Below are positions 7,641 to 15,732 of a stretch of DNA of 64,000 nucleotides, one piece after another. Source of the stretch: an uncultured Acetatifactor sp. (GTDB lineage Bacteria > Bacillota > Clostridia > Lachnospirales > Lachnospiraceae); NCBI GenBank assembly GCA_910584865.1, contig CAJUCE010000022.1, positions 1 through 64,000 on the forward strand, read 5' to 3'. Below the pieces are notes generated by a model. It ran no database searches. It saw only the letters and a program-made list of their open reading frames with translations, and was not told the origin of the DNA. The stretch's first letter is position 1. Every line of letters begins with the position of its first letter. A program made the position numbers and the translations under genes.

Positions 7641-9014
7641 TTGAATAGGACATTTCATGAAGGGAAGTGGGTTGCTGTTAAAAAAAGAAGAACATTTCCT
7701 ACTTTCGGCAAAAGGAGCGGGGGAAAGCTGCTGCTGGCGGTTGCTTTTTATTTGGGGCTGCAGGCCGTTATGAAGAGCTGCGGGGCTTCCCTGCCGGATG
7801 CGGCAGGGAAGAATACCATCGGGGACGCGATGCGAAGCAGTCTGGCCAGGGAGGCACAGGGGCAGCTGTATATGCAGTTTATGCCGGGACTGGCCTTTGT
7901 TTCCGAGGGCGGAGGAGGGCGATGGTTTTTCTGGCAGGAGCAGATTACTGCGCTGTTTCCCTTTTTCGGATACGGGACGGGGGATACGAAGGAATCTCCT
8001 GAAGAAACGACGGAGAATCTGAAAACGATTCTGCTGGCTGAAGCAGAAGAGGGCACCTGGCATATGGAGGAGGACCTTGCAGAGGATTCTCAGGGGACTC
8101 TTACAGAGAATACGCAGAAGCCCGCTGCAGAAGAAGGCGGGGAGGAGGCGCAGGATGTGGAACAAGACATGGAAGCTCTCCTGCGGGAAGAAAATGAGGC
8201 TGCGCTCAGGCTTCAGGAATTTCAGGATTTTGTGCCTCATGGGAAAATGAATCAGGTAGATCTGGAACCTTTGAGAAATTATGAGACATTGATACGGCAG
8301 TTTTATACCATAGATGCCAATACCACTGCAGGAAGTGATCAGCTGAATGTGGATAAGCTGCTTGGGGAGGACATGCGCATATCCGGCGACAGTGAAGGAC
8401 CCCAGATTCTGATTTATCATACGCATTCTCAAGAGGCTTTCTCCGATTCTATACCCGGCGATGCCTCCACGTCCATTATGGGGGTGGGAGAACATCTGAC
8501 ACAGATACTTCGGGAGAGATACGGATATGAGGTGCTTCATCATATGGGACAGTATGACCTGGAATCCAGGGATGATTCGTATTCGGTAGCGCTGGCGGAT
8601 ATTGAGCAGGTTCTAAAGGAGTATCCTTCCATTCAGGTGGTCATTGATCTACATAGGGACGAGATGCCGGAGACTACACGGCTGGTTATGGATCTGGACG
8701 GCAGACCCACTGCAAGATTTATGTTCTTCAACGGGCTGTCCCGGACGAAGAAAACGGGAAATATTGCCTATCTGTATAATGAGAATCTGGACGGAAATCT
8801 GGCATTTTCCTTTCAGATGCAGTTAAAGGCGGTGGAATACTACCCGAACCTTACGAGACGGATCTATCTGAAAGGGTACCGCTATAATATGCATCTGCGC
8901 CCGAAGAGCCTGCTGATTGAGCTGGGGGCACAGAATAATACACTGGAGGAGGCCATGAATGCCTGCGATCCGCTGGCGCATATTCTGGATCTGGTATTGT
9001 CCGGAGAAGAATGA
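7641..9014 (+). CDS. spoIIP: Stage II sporulation protein P
   Basis: SpoIIP is the membrane-anchored amidase/endopeptidase that, with SpoIID and SpoIIM, thins septal peptidoglycan for engulfment of the forespore. An N-terminal membrane anchor (LLLAVAFYLGLQAV) precedes an acidic linker rich in Glu. The catalytic domain begins near QILIYHTHSQEAF and includes DLHRDEMP and LLIELGAQNNT. The start is uncertain. TTG 7641 has a GAGGGG site 6 bp upstream. TTG 7590 overlaps the gpr stop but lacks a site. The acidic linker (about residues 110-185) is long for the family. Confidence 0.92.
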   Translation: MNRTFHEGKWVAVKKRRTFPTFGKRSGGKLLLAVAFYLGLQAVMKSCGASLPDAAGKNTIGDAMRSSLAREAQGQLYMQFMPGLAFVSEGGGGRWFFWQEQITALFPFFGYGTGDTKESPEETTENLKTILLAEAEEGTWHMEEDLAEDSQGTLTENTQKPAAEEGGEEAQDVEQDMEALLREENEAALRLQEFQDFVPHGKMNQVDLEPLRNYETLIRQFYTIDANTTAGSDQLNVDKLLGEDMRISGDSEGPQILIYHTHSQEAFSDSIPGDASTSIMGVGEHLTQILRERYGYEVLHHMGQYDLESRDDSYSVALADIEQVLKEYPSIQVVIDLHRDEMPETTRLVMDLDGRPTARFMFFNGLSRTKKTGNIAYLYNENLDGNLAFSFQMQLKAVEYYPNLTRRIYLKGYRYNMHLRPKSLLIELGAQNNTLEEAMNACDPLAHILDLVLSGEE

Positions 9015-9046
9015 GACAAAAACTCCCGAAAAAAATAAAAAAACAT

Positions 9047-9075
9047 TTTACTTTTACAGAGAAAACGGGTAAAAT
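9047..9075 (+). promoter_or_regulatory. Promoter of the AraC-type gene
   Basis: TTTACT (9047-9052), 17-bp spacer, TAAAAT (9070-9075), 36 bp ahead of the ATG, in A/T-rich sequence after the spoIIP stop. Confidence 0.55.
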
Positions 9076-9110
9076 AGCATAAATAAAAACACGGGCACAG
9101 GAGAGGAAAG

Positions 9111-9971
9111 ATGGAAGAGCGAAAGACAATGAACATTTCCATTGACGAGATGGACCCGACCTTCCTGTTTATATGGAAGGGAACCCGGCATAAGGGGAAT
9201 GAAGAACCGGAATACCGCAGTCATGATTTCCTGGAGGTTGCATATATCCTGTCAGGGGAAGGGAAATATCGGATTGACGACAAGATATATGCGGTAAAAG
9301 AAGGAGACCTGATCATCATCAATCCCGGGGTAAAGCATCAGGCTCTGCTGTGTCCGGAAGCTGAAACGCCGGCTACGGAGTTCTTTGTGGGGTTTAGCAA
9401 TATCCGGATATCGGGCTGTCCGGATAATTTCATGCCGCTTCCGGAGGGGAAGCATATTCTTCATACGACAGGGGAACTGAGCCAGAGACTTTTCAAGATC
9501 TGCGCTTCCATGGAGGCCGAAAATGCCGTGCGCAGACAGGGGCGGTACTTTATGCTGAAGTCATACCTGGTTCAGCTGCTGTTGTTGGTGATTCGGGAAC
9601 AGTGCGAGCCCATGGAGAGGCCCAAAGGCTATGCTTTCGAGTCAGCCGGAAAGAAGTATGTGGCAGAGCAGGTGATCAATTATATCGAGGATCATTACAG
9701 CGAGAAAATATCATTGGACCAGATTGCGGAGAATATGTATCTCAGCCCCTTTTATATTTCCAGGATTTTTAAGGGCGAGACCGGCAATACGCCTATCCGA
9801 CATCTGATCAACATCCGTCTGGAGAAGGCTAAGCGGCTGCTTGAGAACGGATACCAGGGAAGCATTCAGGAGGTGGCAGCGCTGGTGGGGTATGATGATG
9901 CCTATCATTTCAGCAAGCTGTTTAAAAAGAAATACGGGATTTCGCCGTCCCAGGTCAGGAAGAATCCCTGA
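9111..9971 (+). CDS. AraC family transcriptional regulator with cupin sensor
   Basis: The 286-residue protein has an N-terminal cupin-like sensor (residues about 25-100: SHDFLEVAYILSGEGKYRID and GDLIIINPGVKHQ). The C-terminal AraC double helix-turn-helix occupies about residues 185-283 (ISLDQIAENMYLSPFYISRIFK, then IQEVAALVGYDDAYHFSKLFKKKYG). Such proteins usually bind a sugar or other small ligand and activate a nearby operon. No sugar-utilisation genes flank it, so its target is not evident from the window. The start at 9111 follows GGAGAGGAAAG; a second ATG at 9129 is also possible. Confidence 0.93.
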   Translation: MEERKTMNISIDEMDPTFLFIWKGTRHKGNEEPEYRSHDFLEVAYILSGEGKYRIDDKIYAVKEGDLIIINPGVKHQALLCPEAETPATEFFVGFSNIRISGCPDNFMPLPEGKHILHTTGELSQRLFKICASMEAENAVRRQGRYFMLKSYLVQLLLLVIREQCEPMERPKGYAFESAGKKYVAEQVINYIEDHYSEKISLDQIAENMYLSPFYISRIFKGETGNTPIRHLINIRLEKAKRLLENGYQGSIQEVAALVGYDDAYHFSKLFKKKYGISPSQVRKNP

Positions 9972-10001
9972 TTGTTTATTTTTTAACTTATCACAAAACG
10001 G

Positions 10002-10030
10002 TTTTCAAATGTTGTATAATTTGGTACAAT
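10002..10030 (+). promoter_or_regulatory. Promoter upstream of the DUF1905/papain-like gene
   Basis: TTTTCA (10002-10007), 17-bp spacer, TACAAT (10025-10030). An overlapping TATAAT lies at 10015-10020 without a good -35. Transcripts would carry the two-hairpin repeat (10027-10090) in their 5' UTR. Confidence 0.45.
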
Positions 10031-10090
10031 GTTGACTGGAGAAGAGAATTGAGTCAACTTCTGATTCCACATGCGCCGGCGCGCATGGAA
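10027..10090. repeat. Two-hairpin intergenic repeat, copy 1
   Basis: A 64-bp element with GTTGACT...AGTCAAC, then CATGCGC...GCGCATGG. It shares CAATGTTGAC, GTCAACTTC and GCGCATGGAA, in the same order and spacing, with 35986-36048. It lies in the 5' UTR of the gene at 10148. Confidence 0.7.
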
Positions 10091-10147
10091 GCGGTACAAA
10101 AATGAAAAGAGGCACGAAAACGGGGCGTCCCGGGACGGAGGTAAGAG

Positions 10148-10816
10148 ATGAGATATTTTTTTCAGTCGGTAGTTGAAAAGAAGGAAAACGGCGTAATGAT
10201 TCAGATTCCCTTTAATGTATGGGAGGTTTGTAAACAGCGCGATATTATTCAGGGCGAAGTGGTGTTGGACAACAAGGTGATAGATTGCGAGCTGCTTCCG
10301 AAGGAAAAGGGCAATTATGAAATCCATATCTCCGACGGGGATGCAGTGAATGTGGAGCTGGGTGTTGCACACAAGATTTTGCTGCATATCACCGGTTCCC
10401 TGATCCGTATGGACCAGAACAGTCCTTATAACTTTGAGAATCCCATCCGTAAAATCGACAGCATGGAGGTAATTATCCAACCGGAGGACGGGCTCTGCGG
10501 GCAGTCCTGCGTGGCGATGCTGGCAGGGGTTACAATCGCAGAGGTGATCAGCGTCATGGACTGCAGAGAGTGGCAGGCTACCATGGGAATGATGATTTCT
10601 GCTCTGAATTATTACGGAATCGACCATTCTGACGTCATTAATTATACGGAAGGACGCAATGCAGTGCTTCCTAAATGTTGTATTATGATGGAGAAGCTTG
10701 GACGCTACTGCCATTATCTGGTTCACTTTGACGGAAAGTACTATGATTCCAATCTGGGTGTGCTGGATGAATATGATATGTCCAAGCTGCTGGGATATCT
10801 GGAGATCAAGTGCTAA
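10148..10816 (+). CDS. DUF1905-like domain fused to a papain-like cysteine peptidase domain
   Basis: Residues about 1-85 (FFQSVVEKKENGVMIQIPFNV...RDIIQGEVVLDN) resemble the DUF1905 beta-barrel. Residues about 110-222 resemble a C39-like papain fold: LCGQSCVAMLAG carries the candidate nucleophile Cys with a preceding Gln, and CHYLVHFDGKYYDSNLG carries a candidate His and Asp/Asn. A papain-type triad is therefore plausible but unproven. There is no signal peptide, so it is probably cytoplasmic. The fusion is not one I know with a function. ATG 10148 follows GGAGGTAAGAG. A palindromic terminator follows the stop. It is monocistronic. Confidence 0.8.
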   Translation: MRYFFQSVVEKKENGVMIQIPFNVWEVCKQRDIIQGEVVLDNKVIDCELLPKEKGNYEIHISDGDAVNVELGVAHKILLHITGSLIRMDQNSPYNFENPIRKIDSMEVIIQPEDGLCGQSCVAMLAGVTIAEVISVMDCREWQATMGMMISALNYYGIDHSDVINYTEGRNAVLPKCCIMMEKLGRYCHYLVHFDGKYYDSNLGVLDEYDMSKLLGYLEIKC

Positions 10817-10842
10817 AAGAAGTGATTACACTGCGACAGAGA

Positions 10843-10870
10843 AAAACCGCCGACATAAACCGGCGGTTTT
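10843..10870. terminator. Bidirectional terminator
   Basis: AAAACCGCCG (10843-10852) and CGGCGGTTTT (10861-10870) form a perfect 10-bp palindrome arm pair with an 8-base loop. It separates the convergent genes at 10148 and 10877. Confidence 0.88.
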
Positions 10871-10876
10871 CCCCGT

Positions 10877-11098
10877 TCAAAAGGTATACTCTCTGGACTG
10901 GCAGTAGTAGTAGGTTCGGAGATGGCTCTGCCGGTCATAGGTGACGGTATAGCATTCCTCCGGACAATTCTGCGGCTGCGCCTTTTCCAGTGTTTCTTCA
11001 AAGGAAACGGGTTTTGCATTTTTGGATTCCTGTCGTCCGGAATCTTTATTGTCCCGTTTGAGCTTTGACGATCTGGCAACCATTTGAATCGGATACAC
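10877..11098 (-). CDS. Small hypothetical protein, start uncertain
   Basis: Reverse-strand frame of 73 residues from the internal ATG (MYPIQMVARSSK...), ending TYYYCQSREYTF. The segment YTVTYDRQSHLRTYYY looks protein-like and is rich in Tyr. The same frame continues open upstream for more than 25 codons (EIYIQGGINAANGIYSDFKV), which also looks coding, but I find no ATG, GTG or TTG in that extension except a GTG five codons before the listed ATG. A GGGAGG site (about 11144-11149, reverse strand) has no start at the correct distance. Either a start was lost by mutation or a non-canonical start is used. Function unknown. Confidence 0.5.
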   Translation of the reverse strand: MYPIQMVARSSKLKRDNKDSGRQESKNAKPVSFEETLEKAQPQNCPEECYTVTYDRQSHLRTYYYCQSREYTF

Positions 11099-11329
11099 TT
11101 TGAAATCGCTGTAAATTCCGTTTGCTGCGTTAATCCCTCCCTGGATGTATATTTCAACAGTGTCAATTGTATTTCTAATGAATATATCGGTTGAAAATTG
11201 GAAAAAAATGATCTATTTCTAAAATAAATATTAAATTACTCCATGCGGGACAAAGTGAGAAAAAGAGAGTAAATAAAAGAAAACAAGAGAAAATAAGAGA
11301 TATAGAGTTTTGGTTTTCCGTGAATATGT

Positions 11330-11397
11330 TTGCAAAGACTTCCATATAAAACTATTATATGTGTTAGTAATTAGCACTCGTATCAAAAGAGTGCTAA
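11330..11397 (+). promoter_or_regulatory. groESL promoter with CIRCE operator
   Basis: TTGCAA (11330-11335), 17-bp spacer, TATTAT (11353-11358). Directly downstream is a perfect CIRCE: TTAGCACTC (11371-11379), 9-bp spacer, GAGTGCTAA (11389-11397). CIRCE is the binding site of the heat-shock repressor HrcA, so the operon should be derepressed by heat or unfolded protein. Confidence 0.95.
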
Positions 11398-11435
11398 CAG
11401 ATACCAAATAATGTAAATGACAGGAGGCAATTATC

Positions 11436-11723
11436 ATGAAGTTAGTACCTTTGGGTGACAGAGTAGTATTAAAACAGTTGGTGGCTGAAGAGACCACGAA
11501 ATCCGGCATTGTCCTTCCCGGACAGAGCAAGGAGAAGCCTCAGCAGGCAGAGGTTATGGCTGTAGGCCCCGGCGGCATGGTAGACGGCAAGGAAGTCAAG
11601 ATGGAAGTAAAGGTTGGAGACAAGGTAATCTACTCCAAGTATTCAGGTACGGAAGTAAAGCTTGACGACGAAGAGCTCATCGTTGTAAAGCAGAACGATA
11701 TCCTGGCTGTAATCGAGAACTGA
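11436..11723 (+). CDS. groES: Co-chaperonin GroES
   Basis: GroES is the heptameric lid of the GroEL folding chamber. The 95-residue protein reads MKLVPLGDRVVLKQL near the start, contains the mobile loop (EETTKSGIVLPG), the roof loop around GPGGMVDGK, and ends VKQNDILAVIEN, matching the family in length and order. ATG 11436 follows ACAGGAGG. CIRCE control lies 39 bp upstream, and groEL follows after 70 bp in the same operon. Confidence 0.98.
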   Translation: MKLVPLGDRVVLKQLVAEETTKSGIVLPGQSKEKPQQAEVMAVGPGGMVDGKEVKMEVKVGDKVIYSKYSGTEVKLDDEELIVVKQNDILAVIEN

Positions 11724-11793
11724 GTGGCAAGGAAAAATCATCTATATAATGAAAAAAGAAATTCAGAGAATGAAAACGGAGGCATGAAAAGTC

Positions 11794-13419
11794 ATGGCAA
11801 AAGAGATTAAATACGGTGCAGAGGCCCGTGCAGCATTAGAATCCGGCGTTAACCAGTTAAGCGACACTGTGAGAGTGACCTTGGGGCCCAAGGGAAGGAA
11901 TGTGGTATTGGATAAGTCCTTCGGCGCTCCCCTGATTACCAACGACGGCGTGACCATCGCAAAGGAGATCGAGCTGGCAGACGCATTTGAGAACATGGGT
12001 GCACAGCTGGTGAAGGAGGTGGCTACCAAGACCAATGACGTAGCAGGCGACGGCACCACTACCGCTACCGTCCTGGCACAGGCGATGGTAAACGCAGGCA
12101 TCAAAAATCTGGCGGCAGGGGCTAACCCCATCATCCTGAGAAAAGGTATGAAGAAGGCTACCGAGTGCGCAGTGGACGCTATCTCCAAGATGAGCCAGAA
12201 GGTAAACGGCAAGGAGCATATTGCAAGGGTTGCCGCAATCTCCGCAGGGGATGACACAGTGGGACAGATGGTTGCGGACGCCATGGAGAAGGTCAGCGGC
12301 GACGGCGTTATCACAATCGAGGAGTCCAAGACCATGCAGACCGAGCTGGATCTGGTGGAAGGTATGCAGTTTGACAGGGGTTATATCTCCGCTTATATGG
12401 CTACCGATATGGACAAGATGGAAGCTACACTGGAGAATCCCTGCATCCTGATCACAGATAAGAAGATTTCCAATATTCAGGAGATTCTGCCCCTGCTGGA
12501 GCAAATTGTACAGTCCGGAGCCAAGCTCCTGATCATCGCAGAGGACGTGGAGGGCGAGGCTCTTACAACCCTCATCGTTAATAAGCTCCGCGGCACCTTC
12601 AACGTAGTGGCTGTGAAGGCTCCCGGCTACGGCGACAGGAGGAAGGAGATGCTGCAGGATATCGCTATCCTGACAGGCGGTACCGTGATCAGCTCCGACT
12701 TAGGGTATGAGCTGAAGGACACCACACTGGATATGCTGGGTCATGCAAAGTCCGTGAAAGTGCAGAAGGAGAACACCGTCATCGTGGACGGAGAAGGCGA
12801 CAAGAGCGAGATCCAGGCCCGTATCGGCCAGATTAAGAAGCAGATCGAGGAGACTACATCTGATTTCGACCGCGAGAAGCTTCAGGAGAGACTGGCGAAG
12901 CTGGCAGGCGGCGTTGCCGTTATCCGCGTAGGCGCTGCTACCGAGACAGAGATGAAGGAAGCGAAGATGCGTATGGAAGACGCTCTTGCCGCTACCAGAG
13001 CAGCTGTAGAGGAAGGCATCATCTGCGGCGGAGGTTCCGCTTATATTCATGCTGCCAAGGAAGTTACCAAGCTGGCGGAAACCCTGGAAGGCGACGAGAA
13101 GACAGGGGCAGGCATCGTGCTGAAGGCTTTGGAGTCTCCGCTGTATCATATTGCAGCAAACGCAGGGCTCGAGGGCAGCGTTATCATCAACAAGGTCCGT
13201 GAATCCGAACCGGGCATCGGCTTCGATGTGCTGAAAGAGGAGTATGTGGACATGGTGAGCGCAGGTATCCTGGATCCTGCCAAGGTGACCAGAAGTGCTC
13301 TGCAGAACGCTACCAGCGTGGCAAGCACCCTGCTGACCACCGAGAGCGTTGTGGCCAACATCAAGGAGGAAACCCCCGCTATGCCCGCAGGCGCAGGCGG
13401 AATGGGCGGTATGATGTAA
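11794..13419 (+). CDS. groEL: Chaperonin GroEL
   Basis: GroEL is the 60-kDa tetradecameric ATP-driven protein-folding chamber. The 541-residue sequence contains the ATP-binding signature VTLGPKGRNVVLDKSFGAP, the catalytic segment AGDGTTTATVLAQ, the apical-domain stretch EDVEGEALTTLIVNKLRGTFNVVAVKAPGYGDRRKEML, and the usual C-terminal Gly-Met tail (GGMGGMM). ATG 11794 follows ACGGAGGC. Codon use is strongly biased to C-ending codons compared with neighbours, as expected for a highly expressed gene. A strong terminator follows. Confidence 0.99.
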   Translation: MAKEIKYGAEARAALESGVNQLSDTVRVTLGPKGRNVVLDKSFGAPLITNDGVTIAKEIELADAFENMGAQLVKEVATKTNDVAGDGTTTATVLAQAMVNAGIKNLAAGANPIILRKGMKKATECAVDAISKMSQKVNGKEHIARVAAISAGDDTVGQMVADAMEKVSGDGVITIEESKTMQTELDLVEGMQFDRGYISAYMATDMDKMEATLENPCILITDKKISNIQEILPLLEQIVQSGAKLLIIAEDVEGEALTTLIVNKLRGTFNVVAVKAPGYGDRRKEMLQDIAILTGGTVISSDLGYELKDTTLDMLGHAKSVKVQKENTVIVDGEGDKSEIQARIGQIKKQIEETTSDFDREKLQERLAKLAGGVAVIRVGAATETEMKEAKMRMEDALAATRAAVEEGIICGGGSAYIHAAKEVTKLAETLEGDEKTGAGIVLKALESPLYHIAANAGLEGSVIINKVRESEPGIGFDVLKEEYVDMVSAGILDPAKVTRSALQNATSVASTLLTTESVVANIKEETPAMPAGAGGMGGMM

Positions 13420-13460
13420 TTAGCTTCCACTGACGGAATAGAGAGATTCGTAAAAATGAT

Positions 13461-13503
13461 GTCCCGGATAACAGATTTAGATCCGTTGTCCGGGACTTTT
13501 TTG
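13461..13503 (+). terminator. groESL terminator
   Basis: GTCCCGGATAAC (13461-13472) pairs with GTTGTCCGGGAC (13485-13496, one G-T mismatch tolerated), followed by seven T. Confidence 0.93.
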
Positions 13504-13549
13504 ACGGGCAGATCTGCATTTCGCTGCCCGAATATAAGAAAGGAGAAGT

Positions 13550-13729
13550 ATGACGATGAACCGTTTTGAGTATGTGGTAGTGTCTATTGACGGAGATTAC
13601 GCGAATCTGAAACGCACAGATATAGAATCGGATGAACTGAAACTGGTAGCCAGGGCTCTATTGCCGCCGGTGATCGTGGAGGGGACGAAGCTGTGCTATG
13701 AATGGATGAGCTACAGTATTCTGGAGTGA
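13550..13729 (+). CDS. Small hypothetical protein (59 aa)
   Basis: ATG 13550 has an ideal AGGAGAAG site just upstream, and the frame gives 59 residues (MTMNRFEYVVVSIDGDYANL..., ending MSYSILE). The VVVSIDGDYANLKR segment and the overall amphipathic pattern look like a folded small protein. No membrane segment or cysteine is present. I do not assign a function. It sits between the groEL terminator and the LytTR promoter and is probably transcribed alone or by read-through. A start at the second ATG (13556) is possible. Confidence 0.7.
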   Translation: MTMNRFEYVVVSIDGDYANLKRTDIESDELKLVARALLPPVIVEGTKLCYEWMSYSILE

Positions 13730-13777
13730 GGAAGCTTACCTCTTATCGTTGAAAAATAACCTCTTACACAGAAACTG

Positions 13778-13805
13778 TTTACAGATTCCGGATTTGCTGT
13801 ATACT
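13778..13805 (+). promoter_or_regulatory. Promoter of the LytTR gene
   Basis: TTTACA (13778-13783), 16-bp spacer, TATACT (13800-13805), 61 bp before the ATG. Confidence 0.65.
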
Positions 13806-13866
13806 GAATTCATGAGCTCCATATATGAAGACAAAACACATATAAGGCGTCAGCAGGAGAGTCGGG

Positions 13867-14328
13867 ATGAAGGTAAGGATTGAGATCGAGGAAGGTCTGG
13901 CAGAGGAGGAAGTCATTATCCGATGCGGCAGCCTGAACGATTCCGTTATTAGTCTACAAAATTACATATCGGAGCAGTCCGGCGGCAAAGGGTATCTCCT
14001 CCTGCGGAGGAACGAGACGGAATTCTATGTTCCCTTGAAGGAGATTTACTTTTTTGAGACGGAAGGAAGGGAACTGCGTGCCCATACGGCGAATCAGATT
14101 TTTTACTGTGACTACAGGCTTTATGAGCTGGAAGAGCTGCTGCCCGGATGCTTTATGCGGATATCGAAATCATCCATTGCCAATCTGGATGTGATCTACT
14201 CCGTCACCAGAAATCTGACGGCATCCAGTGTGGTGGAATTTACAGGAAGTGCCAAAAAGGCGATGTTGTCCAGAGCGTATTTCAAGGTGGTGACAGAGCG
14301 CCTGAAAGCCAGAAAGCTGGGAATATGA
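13867..14328 (+). CDS. LytTR-type DNA-binding regulator
   Basis: The 153-residue protein has a short N-terminal region (residues 1-45) and a LytTR DNA-binding domain (about 55-150: VPLKEIYFFETEGRELRAHT, YELEELLPGCFMRISKSSIANLDVI). There is no receiver domain, so it is a stand-alone regulator rather than a classical response regulator. Homologues of this form often sit with a membrane protein that modulates them; here the LiaF-like gene follows 76 bp later and is likely co-transcribed. Autoregulation is common for such genes, but no repeated LytTR sites are obvious upstream. ATG 13867 follows CAGGAGAGTCGGG. Confidence 0.9.
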   Translation: MKVRIEIEEGLAEEEVIIRCGSLNDSVISLQNYISEQSGGKGYLLLRRNETEFYVPLKEIYFFETEGRELRAHTANQIFYCDYRLYELEELLPGCFMRISKSSIANLDVIYSVTRNLTASSVVEFTGSAKKAMLSRAYFKVVTERLKARKLGI

Positions 14329-14404
14329 GGCGCAGGTATGCGCAGAGTGAGAGGCGCGGCAACGGTATCATTGTCAGGAGCCGGACGCGGAATAGGAGGA
14401 GAAG

Positions 14405-15115
14405 ATGAGAGGAAGAAAAAGTGCTTTTTGGGGAGTTATGTTTTTGGTGGCGGCAGCGGCAATATTGATGGGAAGGTTCGGATATCTGGAGGGGATCGGA
14501 TTCTGGTCTATCCTGTTCAGCATCTGTCTGATTGCGATATTGATCAAGGGTGTTTTTCGGATGAAAATCGGGACGATCTTATTTTCTCTGGCATTTTTGA
14601 TTATCGTGAACGACGAATTGCTGAACCTGGAAGCGATCACGCCCTGGCCTGTCCTGGGAGCGGCACTGCTGGGGACGATAGGGCTGAAGATCCTTTTTCC
14701 GCGGCTTAGCAGGGGACGGCTGACAGGACATGCAGTGCGGATTGAAGGCGGAGACACTCCTGCCCTGTGGGAAGAGGGTCTGGACGGAGAGGATTTTTCT
14801 TATGAAAACGTCTTCGGCTCGTCTGTGAAATATCTGACGGGGGTAGTCAGGAGCGTGCACGTGGATAATGTTTTCGGAAGCATGGAGATCTATTTCACGG
14901 ATGCCTGTTTATATCGGGGGAAGGCTTCGTGCAGTGTAGATGGTGTTTTTGGGAGTGTGATTCTCTATGTTCCCAGGACGTGGCAGGCGGAAATAAAGAC
15001 AGGAAATGTGTTTGCTTCTTCTGGGGAGAGAGGAAGAAATGCTCCGGATGGGGCCAATGTGCTTCATGTGGACGGAGATATGGTATTCGGAAGCCTTGAA
15101 GTGGTTTATGTGTAA
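14405..15115 (+). CDS. LiaF-like membrane protein with FGS repeats
   Basis: The 236-residue protein has about four hydrophobic segments in the first 95 residues, with a short basic N-terminus (MRGRK). A cytoplasmic or external C-terminal domain then repeats a VFGS unit: ENVFGSSVKYL, DNVFGSMEIYF, DGVFGSVILYV, GNVFASS and DMVFGSLEVVYV. This repeat pattern is that of the LiaF/DUF2154 domain of cell-envelope stress regulators, which tends to form a short beta-helix. Together with the LytTR gene it may form a membrane-sensing pair, which is inference from adjacency. A hairpin lies just after its stop, overlapping the next gene's ribosome site. Confidence 0.85.
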   Translation: MRGRKSAFWGVMFLVAAAAILMGRFGYLEGIGFWSILFSICLIAILIKGVFRMKIGTILFSLAFLIIVNDELLNLEAITPWPVLGAALLGTIGLKILFPRLSRGRLTGHAVRIEGGDTPALWEEGLDGEDFSYENVFGSSVKYLTGVVRSVHVDNVFGSMEIYFTDACLYRGKASCSVDGVFGSVILYVPRTWQAEIKTGNVFASSGERGRNAPDGANVLHVDGDMVFGSLEVVYV

Positions 15116-15130
15116 AACGGAACAAAGTAC

Positions 15131-15172
15131 AGCCCTTTCGCATATCATAAAGAGAGATATGCGGGAGGGCTT
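15131..15172 (+). promoter_or_regulatory. Hairpin overlapping the amidase ribosome binding site
   Basis: AGCCCTTTCGCATATC (15131-15146) pairs, with two mismatches, with GATATGCGGGAGGGCT (15157-15172). The right arm contains the GGGAGGG ribosome site of the amidase gene. It may be a weak terminator for the LiaF-like gene (TTCTT follows), a translational control hairpin, or both. Confidence 0.55.
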
Positions 15173-15176
15173 TCTT

Positions 15177-15710
15177 ATGGCTTTGGTAGTAATCGATGCA
15201 GGACACGGCGGAGCAAATCCGGGAGCGACATACAAAGGCAGGCAGGAGAAGGATGATGCAATTGCACTGGCTCTGGCAGTGGGCCGAATTTTGGAGCAGA
15301 ACGGAGTGGAGGTGTATTATACAAGGGAATCAGATATCTACGAGTCTCCTGAACAAAAGGCAGAGGAGGGAAATGCGGCGGGAGCAGATTATTTTGTATC
15401 CATTCATCGGAATTCCAGTCCTTATCCCAATCAATATACAGGGATTGAGACTCTTGTATACAATCGATACGGGGAGGCGGCGAGACTGGCAGACAATATC
15501 AACACCAGGCTGGAACAGGTCGGATTTGAGAACCAGGGAGTCAATGAGCGGAAGAATCTTGTGGTATTGAACCGGACAAATATGCCTGCAGTGTTGATAG
15601 AGGCCGGATTTATCAATACGGATGCGGATAATGAGCTTCTTGACGCACGTTTTAATGAGGTGGCGGCAGCGATTGCAGACGGAATCCTGGCCACCGTCTG
15701 GACTGCATGA
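15177..15710 (+). CDS. N-acetylmuramoyl-L-alanine amidase (Amidase_3)
   Basis: This zinc amidase cleaves the bond between muramic acid and the stem peptide of peptidoglycan. The 177-residue protein is essentially one Amidase_3 domain: GHGG (zinc His), the QEKDDAIAL helix with the zinc Glu, SIHRNSS (second His) and the catalytic Glu in VLIEAGFINT. All are present. There is no signal peptide or binding repeats, so it resembles minimal CwlD-like enzymes or is released by lysis. The start at 15177 is chosen for GGGAGGG 8 bp upstream; ATG 15159 is in frame. It lies 22 bp before pstS, an unusual partner. Confidence 0.9.
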   Translation: MALVVIDAGHGGANPGATYKGRQEKDDAIALALAVGRILEQNGVEVYYTRESDIYESPEQKAEEGNAAGADYFVSIHRNSSPYPNQYTGIETLVYNRYGEAARLADNINTRLEQVGFENQGVNERKNLVVLNRTNMPAVLIEAGFINTDADNELLDARFNEVAAAIADGILATVWTA

Positions 15711-15732
15711 AAGGGGAGGAAGAGGTCAGGAT

